Part shown: positions 1 through 9,279 of the stretch, piece after piece | Layout: the number at the start of each line of letters is the position of its first letter | How positions within the stretch are numbered: position 1 is the first letter of the stretch | Source: Symbiodinium natans | Lineage: Eukaryota; Sar; Dinophyceae; Suessiales; Symbiodiniaceae | Reading direction: 5' to 3' | NCBI GenBank assembly: GCA_905221605.1 | Contig: CAJNDS010001139.1 | Location: 1 to 32,465, forward strand | DNA: 32,465 nt | Notes under the pieces: generated by a model | Database searches by the model: none | What the model saw: the letters and a program-made list of their open reading frames with translations, nothing else | What the model was told of the DNA's origin: nothing | Made by a program: the position numbers and the translations under genes

Positions 1-70
1 CCCTTTCTCCCTTTCTCCCGTTCTCCCGTTCTCCCGTTCTCCCGTTCTCCCGTTCTCCCGTTCTCCCGGT
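1..70. repeat. 8-bp tandem repeat (TTCTCCCG)n
   Basis: The unit TTCTCCCG repeats about seven times after two variant units (CCCTTTCT), starting at the window edge, so the array probably extends further left. It is pyrimidine-rich on the + strand. No coding signal is seen. Confidence 0.9.
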
Positions 71-176
71 GCGCCCTGTCGCCCTTTCCTCCTTGCTCCC
101 TTTCCCTCTGTTCTCTCTTGCTGCGCTGGCTCTCTGTGTTTGTTTTGTTTCTCTCTGTCCTCTCTGTTCGCTGGTC

Positions 177-260
177 AGCGAGAGAGCGAGAGAGAGAGCG
201 AGAGAGAGAGGAGAGAAGGAGAGAGAGAGAGGGGGAAGGGGGAGCGGGAGAGCGGACAAG

Positions 261-321
<61 letters not shown>

Positions 322-326
322 AAAAG
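177..326. repeat. GA-rich microsatellite
   Basis: A nearly pure (GA)n tract, interrupted around 210-265 by GGAG and GGGGGAAGGGGG blocks, then about 27 uninterrupted GA units and an A-rich end. Open frames across it encode only Arg/Glu alternation and are by-products of the dinucleotide repeat. Confidence 0.95.
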
Positions 327-329
327 TAA

Positions 330-2357
330 CGACTTCATGTTTTGTGGCTTCACCTGACGTGCAGGTTCAACTGGTCGTTTCAGAATCGTTAGCGGTGGCT
401 CAGTCCTTTTCAAGATGAAACGCGACGCAGATGGCGCAGGGCTACCTACATCATGAAGATTCACGCCGCGCAAAAGGATCACCTGAGGACACTCAGAAAC
501 ACCAAGACATGCAAGTGAGCATATTCTTCGCACCGCCCCATTTCGAACCATAGATGCAGGAACTTTTCTTTGCCAGCAGAGGTAAAGTCGCTTTGTTCCT
601 GCGATGCGCTGTTCAAATACATAAATATCACCAACTTCTTGACATCATGTTGCCAGCGACTAAGAAAAAGACGCAAGGTCAGAAGAAGAATGCAATACAC
701 TCTCAAGAAAACTCTGAAGTAGGGATCTTGCAGGCTCTGCGTCGCAGTTTCCTGAAATTTCACGACCAGCATCCTGCACATACGGAATATCTTGCACCTT
801 TGTGGCAGCAGAACCTGCGTGGGATCTGGTTGGAAGAGCTTGGTACCTCCAGGTCAATTTACGGGTTTTCGCGCATCGTTTCTATGCACCTTCCTACGTT
901 CGTCGAGGACTCTGGAAGCACGACGTCTCGAACGTTCCGCTGCACATGATATTTGAGTGTGTGGGCGATTCTGCCGTTCTGGTGTCCGTTGGGAGAAGGA
1001 AGAGATGGTGGCAATGGGGTATCCATCTCCGAGACACCAAGCTGTGACGATTGAAACCCCTTCGTTCCTGTTTGTCATCCCGGCAAACCCACCAACGCCG
1101 GTAGGCAGCCGTTCTACTTGGAGGTATTTTGATGGCATTTTTAGCCTGCAATCCAACTTGTAATCTGGGTCACGTAACAGGTCATACAAGTCATACAGGG
1201 AAAGCAGCCAAGACCTGCTCGAAAGTTGCAGGAGTCCATCATTGGCATGGTTTTTTAGCCTCCGCTCAGTATATTGCGGAAACTTTTCAGACTGGCGGCC
1301 AAGCGCATGCAGAGGTCAATCCATGGGTCTCAGGTCCCAGAAGTTGCAGCATAAGAAGGGACGAGGATTGACTCTGTTTCCGACCAGCCAACCCGCACTC
1401 AGTGCTTTCATGGCAGACTGCACACTGCGGAGGGCTGGCCTGCTTTGTCGGTCTCTGCAAGCAAGCGTTCGCTTCGGACCAGGGGAAATTGCGAAAAACT
1501 CTGGAGTGTCTTTGACCTGTCCTTCAATACTTGTTGGACCTGAGTTTTGGGCCTAAGAGTTTGGGTCTGGCTGGCGGGTGCCTCATTAGATTGAGGAGTG
1601 GACACCAAGAGGCAGCGAAATACCGCTTATGCTCCCCATGAGCATGCAGCTGGCATACAGTTGGTTGAATTGTGGTTTGTTGTTGGAACGTTGTTTGTTT
1701 GTTTTCGAAGCCTTGATGTGGAGGACATTCTCATATCTCACGATAATAAAACCCAGTGGTCACCAATTTCCAGGAAAAGTGCACTGACTAGGGCTTGTGA
1801 AGGGACCACAGCTTTAATCCGGCTGATCCTCCGCGAAATTTGCTGCGATCCGGCGTCAGCTTATGGCGGTTGCCAGCCATCAAAATCAAACAATTCTGGG
1901 CGGCAGCCTCTCGACCTGACGTCGAGTCCACTGCTATTCCTCTGCAGAGTTCTCCGGGCTCCGCCTCAGTCTTAATTCAAAGACGATCAACCCAGAAGAA
2001 GTCTTTCAAGGTGCCCATTTAGTCGGAAGCTTTTCCAAAAAATCAAACGGCGCCAGGCAACAGGAAACAACAAGTGACGACAATCAAAAGCCGTCTTGAT
2101 CCTAAGGGTGAAACAGACCGCAATTCACGACGAAGACGAAGTCGGGAACCCTGGCAGCCAAATACGTTGAAGGCATGTGCGTCATGGACCATGCACAGAG
2201 CATTCAGGAACTGTTTGTGCGGTGCCATCCGACATTCCACTGCCCATCCAGCGCATGCGCATCCCTTCCATTCACGATGCGGCCAACCCACAAGACCGAC
2301 CTGTTGTGCTGCTGACGTGGTAAAAGAGGTGTCCATCTCAAAAAAGCTCGCTTCTAG
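330..2357. other. Unique sequence without recognisable gene
   Basis: About 2 kb of non-repetitive DNA. All open frames are shorter than about 130 codons, lie on both strands, and show no domain or motif I recognise. No RNA gene or transposon terminus was identified. Confidence 0.6.
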
Positions 2358-2821
2358 CTCTCTCTTATGCTGCCGTCTCTAGACCCCACCAGAGATTGTC
2401 GTACTCAGAGCTGATTCAAAACTCGAAGGGTGTTGGGCGTACGGACTTGACCCAAAACTGAAGAATCGACAGCGCTGAGAGGCCTAGGACGCAACGATCT
2501 TCGGCCATTTGGCCGCGAAAATTTGCTCGTAATCGAAACTCCAACACAATGCAGTTCTGAGACGGGAGAGTCCGCGGGACTCCAGCCTTCGGCTTCCGTA
2601 AGCCCGCGGACTCTCCCGTCTCAGAACTGCATTGTGTTGGAGTTTCTCACTCCCAAATTTTCGCGGCCAAATGGCCGAAGATCGTTGCGTCCTAGGCCTC
2701 TCAGCGCTGTCGATTCTTCAGTTTTGGGTCAAGTCCGTACGCCCAACACCCTTCGAGTTTTGAATCAGCTCTGAGTACGACAATCTCTGGTGGGGTCTAG
2801 AGACGGCAGCATAAGAGAGAG
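2358..2821. repeat. Long foldback (inverted repeat) element
   Basis: The arms at about 2358-2578 and 2603-2821 are reverse complements over roughly 220 bp. They are separated by a 24-bp spacer containing a small CCTTCGG hairpin. The outer ends read CTCTCTCTTATGCTGCC on the left and its complement on the right. The only clear divergence is a short patch near 2520-2545 against 2640-2660, with a few substitutions and small indels. No open frame of note lies in it and no transposase is present. I found no convincing target duplication at the ends. It could be a non-autonomous foldback/MITE-type transposon or a recent inverted duplication. The transcript would form a very long hairpin. Confidence 0.9.
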
Positions 2822-2825
2822 GCTG

Positions 2826-3137
2826 CAGTTAGTGGCTCTTTGTTGGCTACAGGTTTGTGGCTACTGAGTGGCTGCAGTTTGTGGCGACAGTTTGTGGCTA
2901 CTGTTTGTGGCTACAGTTTGTGGCCACAGTTTGTGGCTACAGTTTGTGGCTACAGTTTGTGGCTAGAGTCTGTGGCTACAGTTTGTGGCTACAGTTTGTG
3001 GCTACAGTTTGTGGCTACAGTTTGTGGCTAGAGTTTGTGGCTGCAGTTTGTAGCTACGGTTTGTGGCTGCAGTTTGTGGCTACAGTTTGTGGCTACAGTT
3101 TGTAGCTAGTGTTTGCGACTAACAGTTTGTGGCTCAG
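2826..3137. repeat. 13-bp minisatellite (TTTGTGGCTACAG)n
   Basis: About 20 copies of a 13-bp unit, TTTGTGGCTACAG with variants (GCTGCAG, GCTAGAG). Because 13 is not a multiple of 3, open frames across it give 13-residue repeats; these are artefacts. The array directly abuts the right end of the foldback element. Confidence 0.95.
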
Positions 3138-3562
3138 TGAGGGCCCTCACTCCCCACTAGGGGCCCTTACCAGCCCCTCACTCCCACTAGGCACTCCCCA
3201 AGAGGGGCCCCCTCCGCAGTAAGGGCCCTCACTAGGTAAGGGAGCCCAGTGGAGGCCTCACTGGGGCCCTCACTTTGCAAGAGGGGCCCTCACTCCCAGT
3301 ACGGGGCCCTCACTACAAGGCCCCTCACTGGGCCCTCATTCCCCAAGAGGGGCCCTCAGACCCCTCACTACAAGGCCCTCAAGAGGGGCCCGCACCAGCC
3401 CAGTGAGGGCCCTCACTCCCAGTAAGGGGCCCTCACTCACCCGCCCTCACGCCCAGTGAGGGCCCTCACTCCCCACCACAGGGGCCCTCACAGTAAGGCC
3501 CTCACTCCCGGCCCTCACCAGCCCAGCCCAGCAAGGGCTCTCCCTCCCCACTGGCCTCACTC
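3138..3562. repeat. Diverged GGGCCCTCACTCCC repeat array
   Basis: Repeated GGGCCCTCACT / CCCCAGTAAGGGGCC / CCAGTGAGG blocks of irregular spacing. Many blocks form local palindromes (GGGCCC; CCTCAC with GTGAGG). No coding signal. Confidence 0.8.
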
Positions 3563-4440
3563 ACACAGGTAGGTACCCGCAGTCCTCAGCAGTCACGCTG
3601 GTCGGGAACGCCCCTGGTCCTCACCACCCGCGGCCCGCAGTCCTCACCAACCACGCTGGTCGGTATCCTCACCCCCGGTCCTCACCACCCGCGGCCCGCA
3701 GTCCTCACCAACCGCATCGGTTTGTTCTATCCTCACCCAGTATCCTCACCCGGTATCCTCACCGGAATTCTCACTATCCCGGTCCTCACCACCCGCGGCC
3801 CGCAGTACCAACCACGCCGGTCGGTATCCTCACCCCTGGTCCTCACCACCCGCGGCCCGCAGTGTACCAACCACGCCGGTCGGTATCCTCACCCCCGGTC
3901 CTCACCACCCGCGGCCCGCAGTGCCAACCACGCCGGTCGGTATCCTCAATCCCGGTCCTCACCACCCGCGGCCCGCAGTCCTCACCAACTGCGTCGGTTT
4001 GTTCTATCCTCACCCAGTATCCTCACCCGGTATCCTCACCGGTATTCTCACTATCCTCAGCCCCGGTCCTCACCACCCGCGGCCCGCAGTACCAACCACG
4101 CCGGTCGGTATCCTCACCCCCGGTCCTCACCACCCGCGGCCCGCAGTACCAACCACGCCGGTCATTATCCTCACCCCCGGTCCCGCGGCCCGCAGTACCA
4201 ACCACACCGGTCGGTATCCTCACCCCCGGTCCTCACCACCCGCGGCCCGCAGTCCTCACCAACCGCGTCGGTTTGTTCTATCCTCACCCGGTATCCTCAC
4301 CCGGTATCCTCACCCCCAGTCCTGGCCCGCAGTCCTCACGTTCTATCCTCATCCGCTGTCCTCACCCGGTATCCTCACCCCCCTCATCGGTTCTATCCTC
4401 ACCCGGTATCCTCACCTGGTATCCTCACCCGGTCTCCTCA
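3563..4440. repeat. ~57-bp satellite with higher-order structure
   Basis: Units of about 57 bp built from ACCAACCACGCCGGTCGGTA, then TCCTCACCCCCGGTCCTCAC, then CACCCGCGGCCCGCAGT. Interspersed is a second module (GCGTCGGTTTGTTCTATCCT followed by CACCCGGTATC repeats). The longer module recurs near 3711, 3995 and 4265, giving a higher-order period of about 280 bp. Long Pro/Ser/His-rich open frames across it on + are consequences of the repeat. Confidence 0.9.
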
Positions 4441-4540
4441 CCCCCCGTCGTCGTCACGTCGTCTTCGTGTCGTCATCCCCATGTCGTCGTCGTCCCCACC
4501 TCGTCGTCCCCGCGTCCCCAGCCAGCAGCAGCGGCCGTAG
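4441..4540. repeat. CGTCGTC-rich simple repeat
   Basis: Imperfect (GTC)n with CCCC and TCC interruptions, forming the right edge of the satellite block. Confidence 0.7.
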
Positions 4541-4710
4541 CCAGCAAGCAGCAATATCCTGCAATCAAGCACGCGCGCGAAGCTGGAGGCTCGAGATGTC
4601 AAGATGGAGCTGCCCAGCGGAAACCTCCGATGCCTTAAGGTCGAATCGCATGGCAAGGACCTCCCAAAAACATACATGGCAGAGCAGGCCAAACAGCTCA
4701 CGAGGTGCCT

Positions 4711-6177
4711 CTAACAACTGACACCGCTGGAACAGTGCATGCTTGGGGCGAGGCCCAGGCGCCGTGGAACGACCTGCAGAATTGACGCGAGCAAGAAAGC
4801 AACCCGCAAACGGCCACGCATGCGCTCGTCAAAAGTCTCGCAGCCAACATGCAGCAGCTCCCAGTGCGCAGACTCTTCGGGATTCCACTTGCAAGGCTTG
4901 TCTGGGGGAAAGTCCCATAAGGCCAACTGCGGCTTGGTTGCCATTGGCAGAGCCGGCAGCAACTGCAGCAACTTTGGCAGCGGTTCGAGCAGGCCATGCT
5001 TGTGTTGTATGGCAGTGCTGATCTGGATGGCCAGCACCTCGGTCTTGTCGGCAAGCTTGAACCTGAGAATGCTGTCGAGCACAGGATATCGCGGGCTGTC
5101 AGGCGTGAAGTAGCCCACAATGTCATTGCCGATCTCCATGCCCTCGTGCTCTTCGATGCTGCGAGGCCTCGACTCGAACTGGGCACAACTCACTAACCAA
5201 TGCAGGTCGTCGGTGCCTGGCTTGCGAAGTGTGAGCGGGACCGTGTCTTTCCGGGCGGTAGCCTCCTGCCAGAACAGGTGAACCAAGAGCTCGAAGGCAC
5301 TGCCCGCGGCGCCTGGGTTCATGTTCGAGAGTCTCCTGTACATTTTTGCCACCTCGTCGAACTGTGCGTGCTCGTTCTCCTTGATGTTCTTGATGACGAA
5401 GTCGGAGCGGGGCATCGGCTGCGCTGACATGATGCCGCTTGCGAAGCTCTTATCCTCTGCATTGGAAGCATGGCGGGGAAAGAACGCGGAGCTAGGCGTG
5501 GCTAGGGTACTTGTGACCCAAGAGCCCTGTGGGCGTGCGGGCGAAAAGCCGAGAAGTAGGCACGTGGGCCATCTAGGCAAAAAACTGCCCGGCGAGGCAG
5601 GGGCTCTGTGCTCATGGGCTGGGCTGAGGAAGTGTCCCCACACCGACTCGCGGTGTTTGTCGAATTCGTGACACCTGCTGCATTGGTGTCGCTCATGGAC
5701 TTCGTCTGGGCTGGGCATCTGCTGGGCGCAGACGAGGCCGTATGGGCAGAAAGGCGGTGTGTTGCAGGGCCTTGCGCACCGTAGGCGGTTGTTGTGGTCC
5801 ATATAGCAGACCTGGGCCTCGTGCTGGGCTAGCCTGAAGGTGTCGGGCAAGCACATGCTGGGCAAGATGGTACAACCTCTGTACCGTCTGTCAGGCGGCT
5901 GGCCGATGAGCAGACGGGGGGTGGGCTGGAGTCGATCTGCCTGGGCCCTGGGCTTGCAAGAGCGGTCTGTGCGGCCGGGGTCGGGGAAAATGGACCCGCC
6001 AGGCCTGTTGGCATCTCCGTCCTCGGAGTTTAGGCCAAGGAGGTCAGTGTCGGCTTCGTCTTTGGGGCCCGCCGTCGGTGGGTGTGGGCGCCTGTTGGGC
6101 CGGGGCGGGCTCATCAGGGGTCGACTGGGCGGGGGCAGGCTCTCTCGTCGGCGGAGGCACAGTGGGCGGGGTCCCAA
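4711..6177 (-). CDS. Unrecognised protein with PD-(D/E)XK-like C-terminal domain
   Basis: A 488-codon open stretch, probably the 3' exon or exons of a longer gene, since upstream frames overlap it. Residues 1-100 are Pro/Arg-rich and may be intronic or out of frame. Residues 141-170 hold a Cys/His cluster (C144, C150, C166, C169, with H164 and H170) that could bind zinc. About residues 180-250 are low-information and may contain an intron. Residues 258-465 look like a globular domain: an helix with SAFELLVHLF (E296), then a strand YPVLDSILRF (D368), then VLAIQIS (Q385) and an H-K-H. The order E...D...QxS resembles the core of PD-(D/E)XK nucleases of the kind found at the C-termini of Crinkler/RHS-type effectors, with Q-x-S/T in place of E-x-K. 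That assignment is inference from pattern only. The end is well defined by a stop at 4711. GC-rich codon usage continues into the upstream segments. Confidence 0.5.
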   Translation of the reverse strand: MGPRPLCLRRRESLPPPSRPLMSPPRPNRRPHPPTAGPKDEADTDLLGLNSEDGDANRPGGSIFPDPGRTDRSCKPRAQADRLQPTPRLLIGQPPDRRYRGCTILPSMCLPDTFRLAQHEAQVCYMDHNNRLRCARPCNTPPFCPYGLVCAQQMPSPDEVHERHQCSRCHEFDKHRESVWGHFLSPAHEHRAPASPGSFLPRWPTCLLLGFSPARPQGSWVTSTLATPSSAFFPRHASNAEDKSFASGIMSAQPMPRSDFVIKNIKENEHAQFDEVAKMYRRLSNMNPGAAGSAFELLVHLFWQEATARKDTVPLTLRKPGTDDLHWLVSCAQFESRPRSIEEHEGMEIGNDIVGYFTPDSPRYPVLDSILRFKLADKTEVLAIQISTAIQHKHGLLEPLPKLLQLLPALPMATKPQLALWDFPPDKPCKWNPEESAHWELLHVGCETFDERMRGRLRVAFLLASILQVVPRRLGLAPSMHCSSGVSC

Positions 6178-6724
6178 AGGGGTATGGGCCCGGGACGACT
6201 GTGAACGACTCGTTGTCCATCATGAAGCGGGTGGAGGGTAAACCGCGGTAGGCATGGGCCATCAGCACGTCATAGTCGCACTGGTGAATGAGGATACGGC
6301 CCCGGGCATCCCTTTCAATACGGTAGTTGTCCATGTCTAGGCAGGAGAGGGTGGGCCCCAGTTGGGGCGGGTTGGCTTTGGGATTGGGCGCCGCCGGGGC
6401 ATCTTGGGCAGGAGGCGTGGCTGTCGTCTGCTCTTCAAGGTCCGGGTCTGGGGCGATTGGCGGGCCGGCGTAGTAGGCAGCACAGGTGGCTGTGGCTTCG
6501 TCGAGGCAGTCGGCATGACTGTCTTTCACATTTGGAGGCATTTGCGGGGATCTGGCCCCCCGGGGCTCTGGGCGCCGGAGGCAGGTTTGGGCCTTGCGGG
6601 GGCGAGGTGGGCTGGGACTGGGCCAAGGCCTCGAGGAAGGCTGTGGGCACTGGCTGCCTTTCTTGAAGACGAGGCTGCAGGGGCGCTCGTGGCTGTGCGC
6701 AGGTGCCCTGGCGTCCAGATGCAT
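6044..6724 (-). CDS. Candidate exon of the same minus-strand gene
   Basis: Open frame overlapping the 4711-6177 frame in a different register. Its C-terminal half looks like real protein: about 50 residues around DMDNYRIERDARGRILIHQ through RFMMDNESFTVVPGPYPFG have balanced composition and no low-complexity, followed by a Pro/Thr-rich linker. The N-terminal 60 residues are Ser/Pro/Arg-rich and may be out of frame. It most likely joins the downstream domain by splicing or after a frameshift near 6050-6180. No family is recognised. Confidence 0.4.
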   Translation of the reverse strand: MHLDARAPAHSHERPCSLVFKKGSQCPQPSSRPWPSPSPPRPRKAQTCLRRPEPRGARSPQMPPNVKDSHADCLDEATATCAAYYAGPPIAPDPDLEEQTTATPPAQDAPAAPNPKANPPQLGPTLSCLDMDNYRIERDARGRILIHQCDYDVLMAHAYRGLPSTRFMMDNESFTVVPGPYPFGTPPTVPPPTREPAPAQSTPDEPAPAQQAPTPTDGGPQRRSRH

Positions 6725-7173
6725 TCCATGAGAGGATCCAGGAAAATGAGATCGTGCCGGCGATCCTGGGATCCAGCGTCCCCCGACAAAGCACTGGGCT
6801 GGGCGGAGGAGTTGGCTGAGCTGGGCGCATGGGCAGACTGGGCGGCGCTGTCCAGAGTGGCCTGACGGCGGGCCAGGGCGGCGGCCTTGAGGTCCTGGAG
6901 CTCCTGGGCTTGCTGGGCTGAGAGCATGGGCTGTGAGGGCGGAGCTGCGCCAGTGACGATCTCAGGCGGGGCTTTGGTAGAGGGCTTGGCGGGGTTTTCA
7001 ACGGCTGTGTGGGCTTCTTGTGCAGAGTCGGCTGTGGGCGTGGCTGGCACTGCCGAAGGCGCAGGGCTAGGCACGGCAGGCACGCTGGACAAAAGGCGCT
7101 GCCTGGCAGGCTCGTCGAGCGAAGCCCACATGGCAGTGAACTGGGCAAGAGTGGCAGCGTTGTCAGCAGACAT
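6526..7173 (-). CDS. Candidate exon with Ala/Gln-rich coiled segment
   Basis: The start at 7173 was chosen because upstream in-frame sequence is low-information. From there it reads MSADNAATLAQFTAMWASLD, a helical-looking opening, then a Pro/Ala/Thr linker, then an Ala/Gln/Leu heptad-like stretch (LSAQQAQELQDLKAAALARR), then a polar segment ending in DLIFLDPLMECIWTPG. It could be the N-terminus of the gene ending at 4711, or an internal exon. The frame overlaps the next segment (6044-6724), consistent with an intron or frameshift around 6550-6720. No family is recognised. Confidence 0.4.
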   Translation of the reverse strand: MSADNAATLAQFTAMWASLDEPARQRLLSSVPAVPSPAPSAVPATPTADSAQEAHTAVENPAKPSTKAPPEIVTGAAPPSQPMLSAQQAQELQDLKAAALARRQATLDSAAQSAHAPSSANSSAQPSALSGDAGSQDRRHDLIFLDPLMECIWTPGHLRTATSAPAASSSRKAASAHSLPRGLGPVPAHLAPARPKPASGAQSPGGPDPRKCLQM

Positions 7174-7229
7174 GGCGATGCTGATTGGACGTTGGAGAAG
7201 GCGAATGCTGGGCGCTCGAGATGAAATCG

Positions 7230-7600
7230 CTAGCGGAGGCATGCTGAGAAAGCTGAGAGTTGCAGGATGCGAGCAGAACATGCAACTGACAGGAGGCACA
7301 ACAACATGAAAAGGCAAAGCAAACGCAGGCGCCTCTGGGCACTGGGCTGAAGTAGGCTAGAATCTCGTCCGTCGTGTTCCCGTCGAAGTAGTTTGGCACC
7401 TGGGCGGCAGGGCACAAAAGAGGTTCTTGGGTTGGCAGGCCGAAACCAAAAAAGAACCTGACAGCTAGCTGAGCTAGGCACTGGGCTGTCTGACAAATGT
7501 GTGGGCTGGCGTCATGAACATCTGAGGCAGATGCGCAGCAAGGAAAAGGGGCTCTGAGGCAGAGTCCTCGTCCGGCGGCGCCAAGCATGATGTGGGCAGA
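7230..7600 (-). CDS. Possible exon with DSASE/SASDV motif (copy 2)
   Basis: The frame running through 7600-7230 on the minus strand encodes an ASASDVHDASP element and then AAQVPNYFDGNTTDEILAYF, which look protein-like. The DSASE partner of the motif sits just upstream, one frame off, at 7552-7564. The arrangement duplicates that at 7707-7748. No start or stop can be assigned with confidence; it is either an exon or a decayed paralogous copy. Confidence 0.3.
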
Positions 7601-7701
7601 CCTAGGTCGGAGAAAACGTTTCCGAGAGGGGCAGGGGCAATTTGGGCGGGAAAAATCTGAGACAGGCACTGGGCTGAGCTGTCTGCAAGGCGCAGTCGCG
7701 C

Positions 7702-8355
7702 TTAAACATCTGAGGCAGATGTGCTGGTGCAGTACTCTGAGGCAGAGTCGGCGTCGCTGGCAGGCATGGGCAGGCCTGCTAGGTACCAGCGGCAGTCTGA
7801 GGCAGTCCACCAATCGGCAGCGTGGAATGCGTGTCGGCACTGGGGCGTGAGGCACATCCAGATGGCTTCGGCAAGGTGACTGAGCCCGACCAGGTGCTGG
7901 AAACGGACTCGCGGGGGTAGCAAGGCGGCAGCCGGCAGGCCATGCAGGGCAAACACGTGGGCGTGTGTGCGCTGAAGAGGCGTCATGTGCTGGGCACATT
8001 GTCTGCGGCAAGTGAGGTTTTGGTATCTGGCACAAAGGGGCGGAGTGGGCAAGGCAGGCATGCGACCAGAGGCTGACACGTGTCGCGGGCCTGCAGGCAG
8101 AGGCGGCAGCATTTGTGCTGCGTTGCTCAGGAGATGCTGAGGTGGCGGGGCTTTAGCCCTGATCATCATGGGCGCGGCATTTTGCATGGGCTGTGTCTGA
8201 GGCTGGCGAACCTGGGCAAGTGCGAAACTGTGGGCAAAGGCGTCGTGGGCTGATGCTGCGGTGGGATCCGGCCCGGAGTCGCTGCTGTCCTCTGTGCAAC
8301 TCCAGGGCTCGGCATTCCAAGGGCATTCGGAGTAGGCACGGTCGGCCATGGGCAC
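7702..8355 (-). CDS. Unrecognised ORF with Cys/His cluster, ends DSASE...SASDV
   Basis: 217 codons. The opening (MPMADRAYSECPWNAEPWSC then EDSSDSG) is acidic and Ser-rich. Around residues 107-130 is a cluster C-x5-C-x3-C-x2-H (LCARYQNLTCRRQCAQHMTP), reminiscent of a CCCH zinc finger. The Cys/His cluster in the frame ending at 4711 may be related, which would suggest a zinc-finger family repeated along this locus. The C-terminus carries DSASE and SASDV elements encoded by short palindromes. Neighbouring minus-strand frames on both sides are open, so this is probably one exon of a larger gene. Function is unknown. Confidence 0.4.
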   Translation of the reverse strand: MPMADRAYSECPWNAEPWSCTEDSSDSGPDPTAASAHDAFAHSFALAQVRQPQTQPMQNAAPMMIRAKAPPPQHLLSNAAQMLPPLPAGPRHVSASGRMPALPTPPLCARYQNLTCRRQCAQHMTPLQRTHAHVFALHGLPAAALLPPRVRFQHLVGLSHLAEAIWMCLTPQCRHAFHAADWWTASDCRWYLAGLPMPASDADSASEYCTSTSASDV

Positions 8356-8418
8356 GCTGAAGTGGCTGAGCGGTAGGTGCCAAGGCTGAGAGCTGGAAGC
8401 TACACGAGCTGCGGGTCA

Positions 8419-9279
8419 TCACCTGGGCGAAGAGCGAGGGGCGCTAGCTCTGGGGGCAGGGTGCGTTCTAGGCAGTTCTCGGCGAATTAAGGCTAGAGGG
8501 TTGGCTTCGGCCCACCTATCCGCAGGAATCTGGAAGGTCCTGAGGGTGGCCAGGTGGGCGTTGTAGGGCAGGGTAGCCATGCGCCTAGCAATGTTAACCT
8601 GCATGGGCATGGGCTCGCAGGTGGCATGGAGGCGCTGAAAATCGGCTTCGGCTCGGATTTTATAGGCCAGGAAATCCGAGGCCAGGCAGTCAAGGTCATC
8701 CCTGAGGTGGGCTAGGGCGTTTAGGGCATGGTTAAGGTTAGAGAGGGCGGCCTCGAGCCGCGTCTGGGAGGCGGACAGGTGTCGCCTGAAATGCTCAGCC
8801 TGTTGGCTGAGCATGCGGGACAGTATGTCCTGGGCGCGAAGCTGGTTGTGTTGAAAAACCAGCAAGTCCATCGCGAGGAGCAGATTTTGCTGCAAGTCAG
8901 GCAAAGAGGCAGGCGGCTCTCCTGTGCATCCAGTGGGCGCAAGGGCTTCTGAAGCAAGGCATTGTGCCAAAGGAGGCTCGGCAAGTGCAGGCTGCGAGGA
9001 ACTTGTAGGCGGTGTAGTCGAGCATCCAGTGGGCGCAGGTCCGCGGGGCAGGCTGCCGAGGCTGAAAGGCAAAGAGCGCGTGGGCGGAGAAGGCGGGCAT
9101 CCAGTGGGCGCAGTGTGAGAGCTTCCCGAAGAGCTGTCCAGGCTCCTGTGCACGGCGGCTCCCTGCAGCAAGGCGATGCGCTCCCGATGCAAACTGACCA
9201 GCTGGGCCCAGCTGGAGCAGTAGTCTTCTATAGCGGGATCGTAGGCGGTTCCAATAGGCATGGGACTTCGCGAGGCCAT
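8419..9279 (-). CDS. Unrecognised coiled-coil protein or first exon
   Basis: The ATG at 9279 begins MASRSPMPIGTAYDPAIEDY; upstream in-frame sequence is low-information, so this start is preferred. Residues ~1-40 look helical. Residues ~45-120 are a Pro/Ser/Thr linker holding three copies of an (A/P)PTGC motif. Residues ~125-235 form a long Leu/Ala heptad region (MLSQQAEHFRRHLSASQTRL, then LNHALNALAHLRDDLDCL) predicted as coiled coil. The C-terminus is basic and Pro-rich. It is the most upstream open segment of the minus-strand locus and faces away from the viral relic that starts at about 9.5 kb. No family recognised. Confidence 0.45.
   Translation of the reverse strand: MASRSPMPIGTAYDPAIEDYCSSWAQLVSLHRERIALLQGAAVHRSLDSSSGSSHTAPTGCPPSPPTRSLPFSLGSLPRGPAPTGCSTTPPTSSSQPALAEPPLAQCLASEALAPTGCTGEPPASLPDLQQNLLLAMDLLVFQHNQLRAQDILSRMLSQQAEHFRRHLSASQTRLEAALSNLNHALNALAHLRDDLDCLASDFLAYKIRAEADFQRLHATCEPMPMQVNIARRMATLPYNAHLATLRTFQIPADRWAEANPLALIRRELPRTHPAPRASAPRSSPR

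Noticed and set aside
69-418. Arg/Glu-alternating ORFs over the GA tract
   Set aside because: Produced in every frame by the dinucleotide repeat; no unique protein sequence.
2840-3105. ORFs repeating LWLQFVATVCGYS
   Set aside because: A 13-bp tandem array read in triplets yields a 13-residue repeat in any open frame; no independent coding evidence.
3722-4721. Three long + strand Pro/Ser/His-rich ORFs
   Set aside because: All three frames are open because the ~57-bp satellite lacks stops; the translated repeats are by-products.
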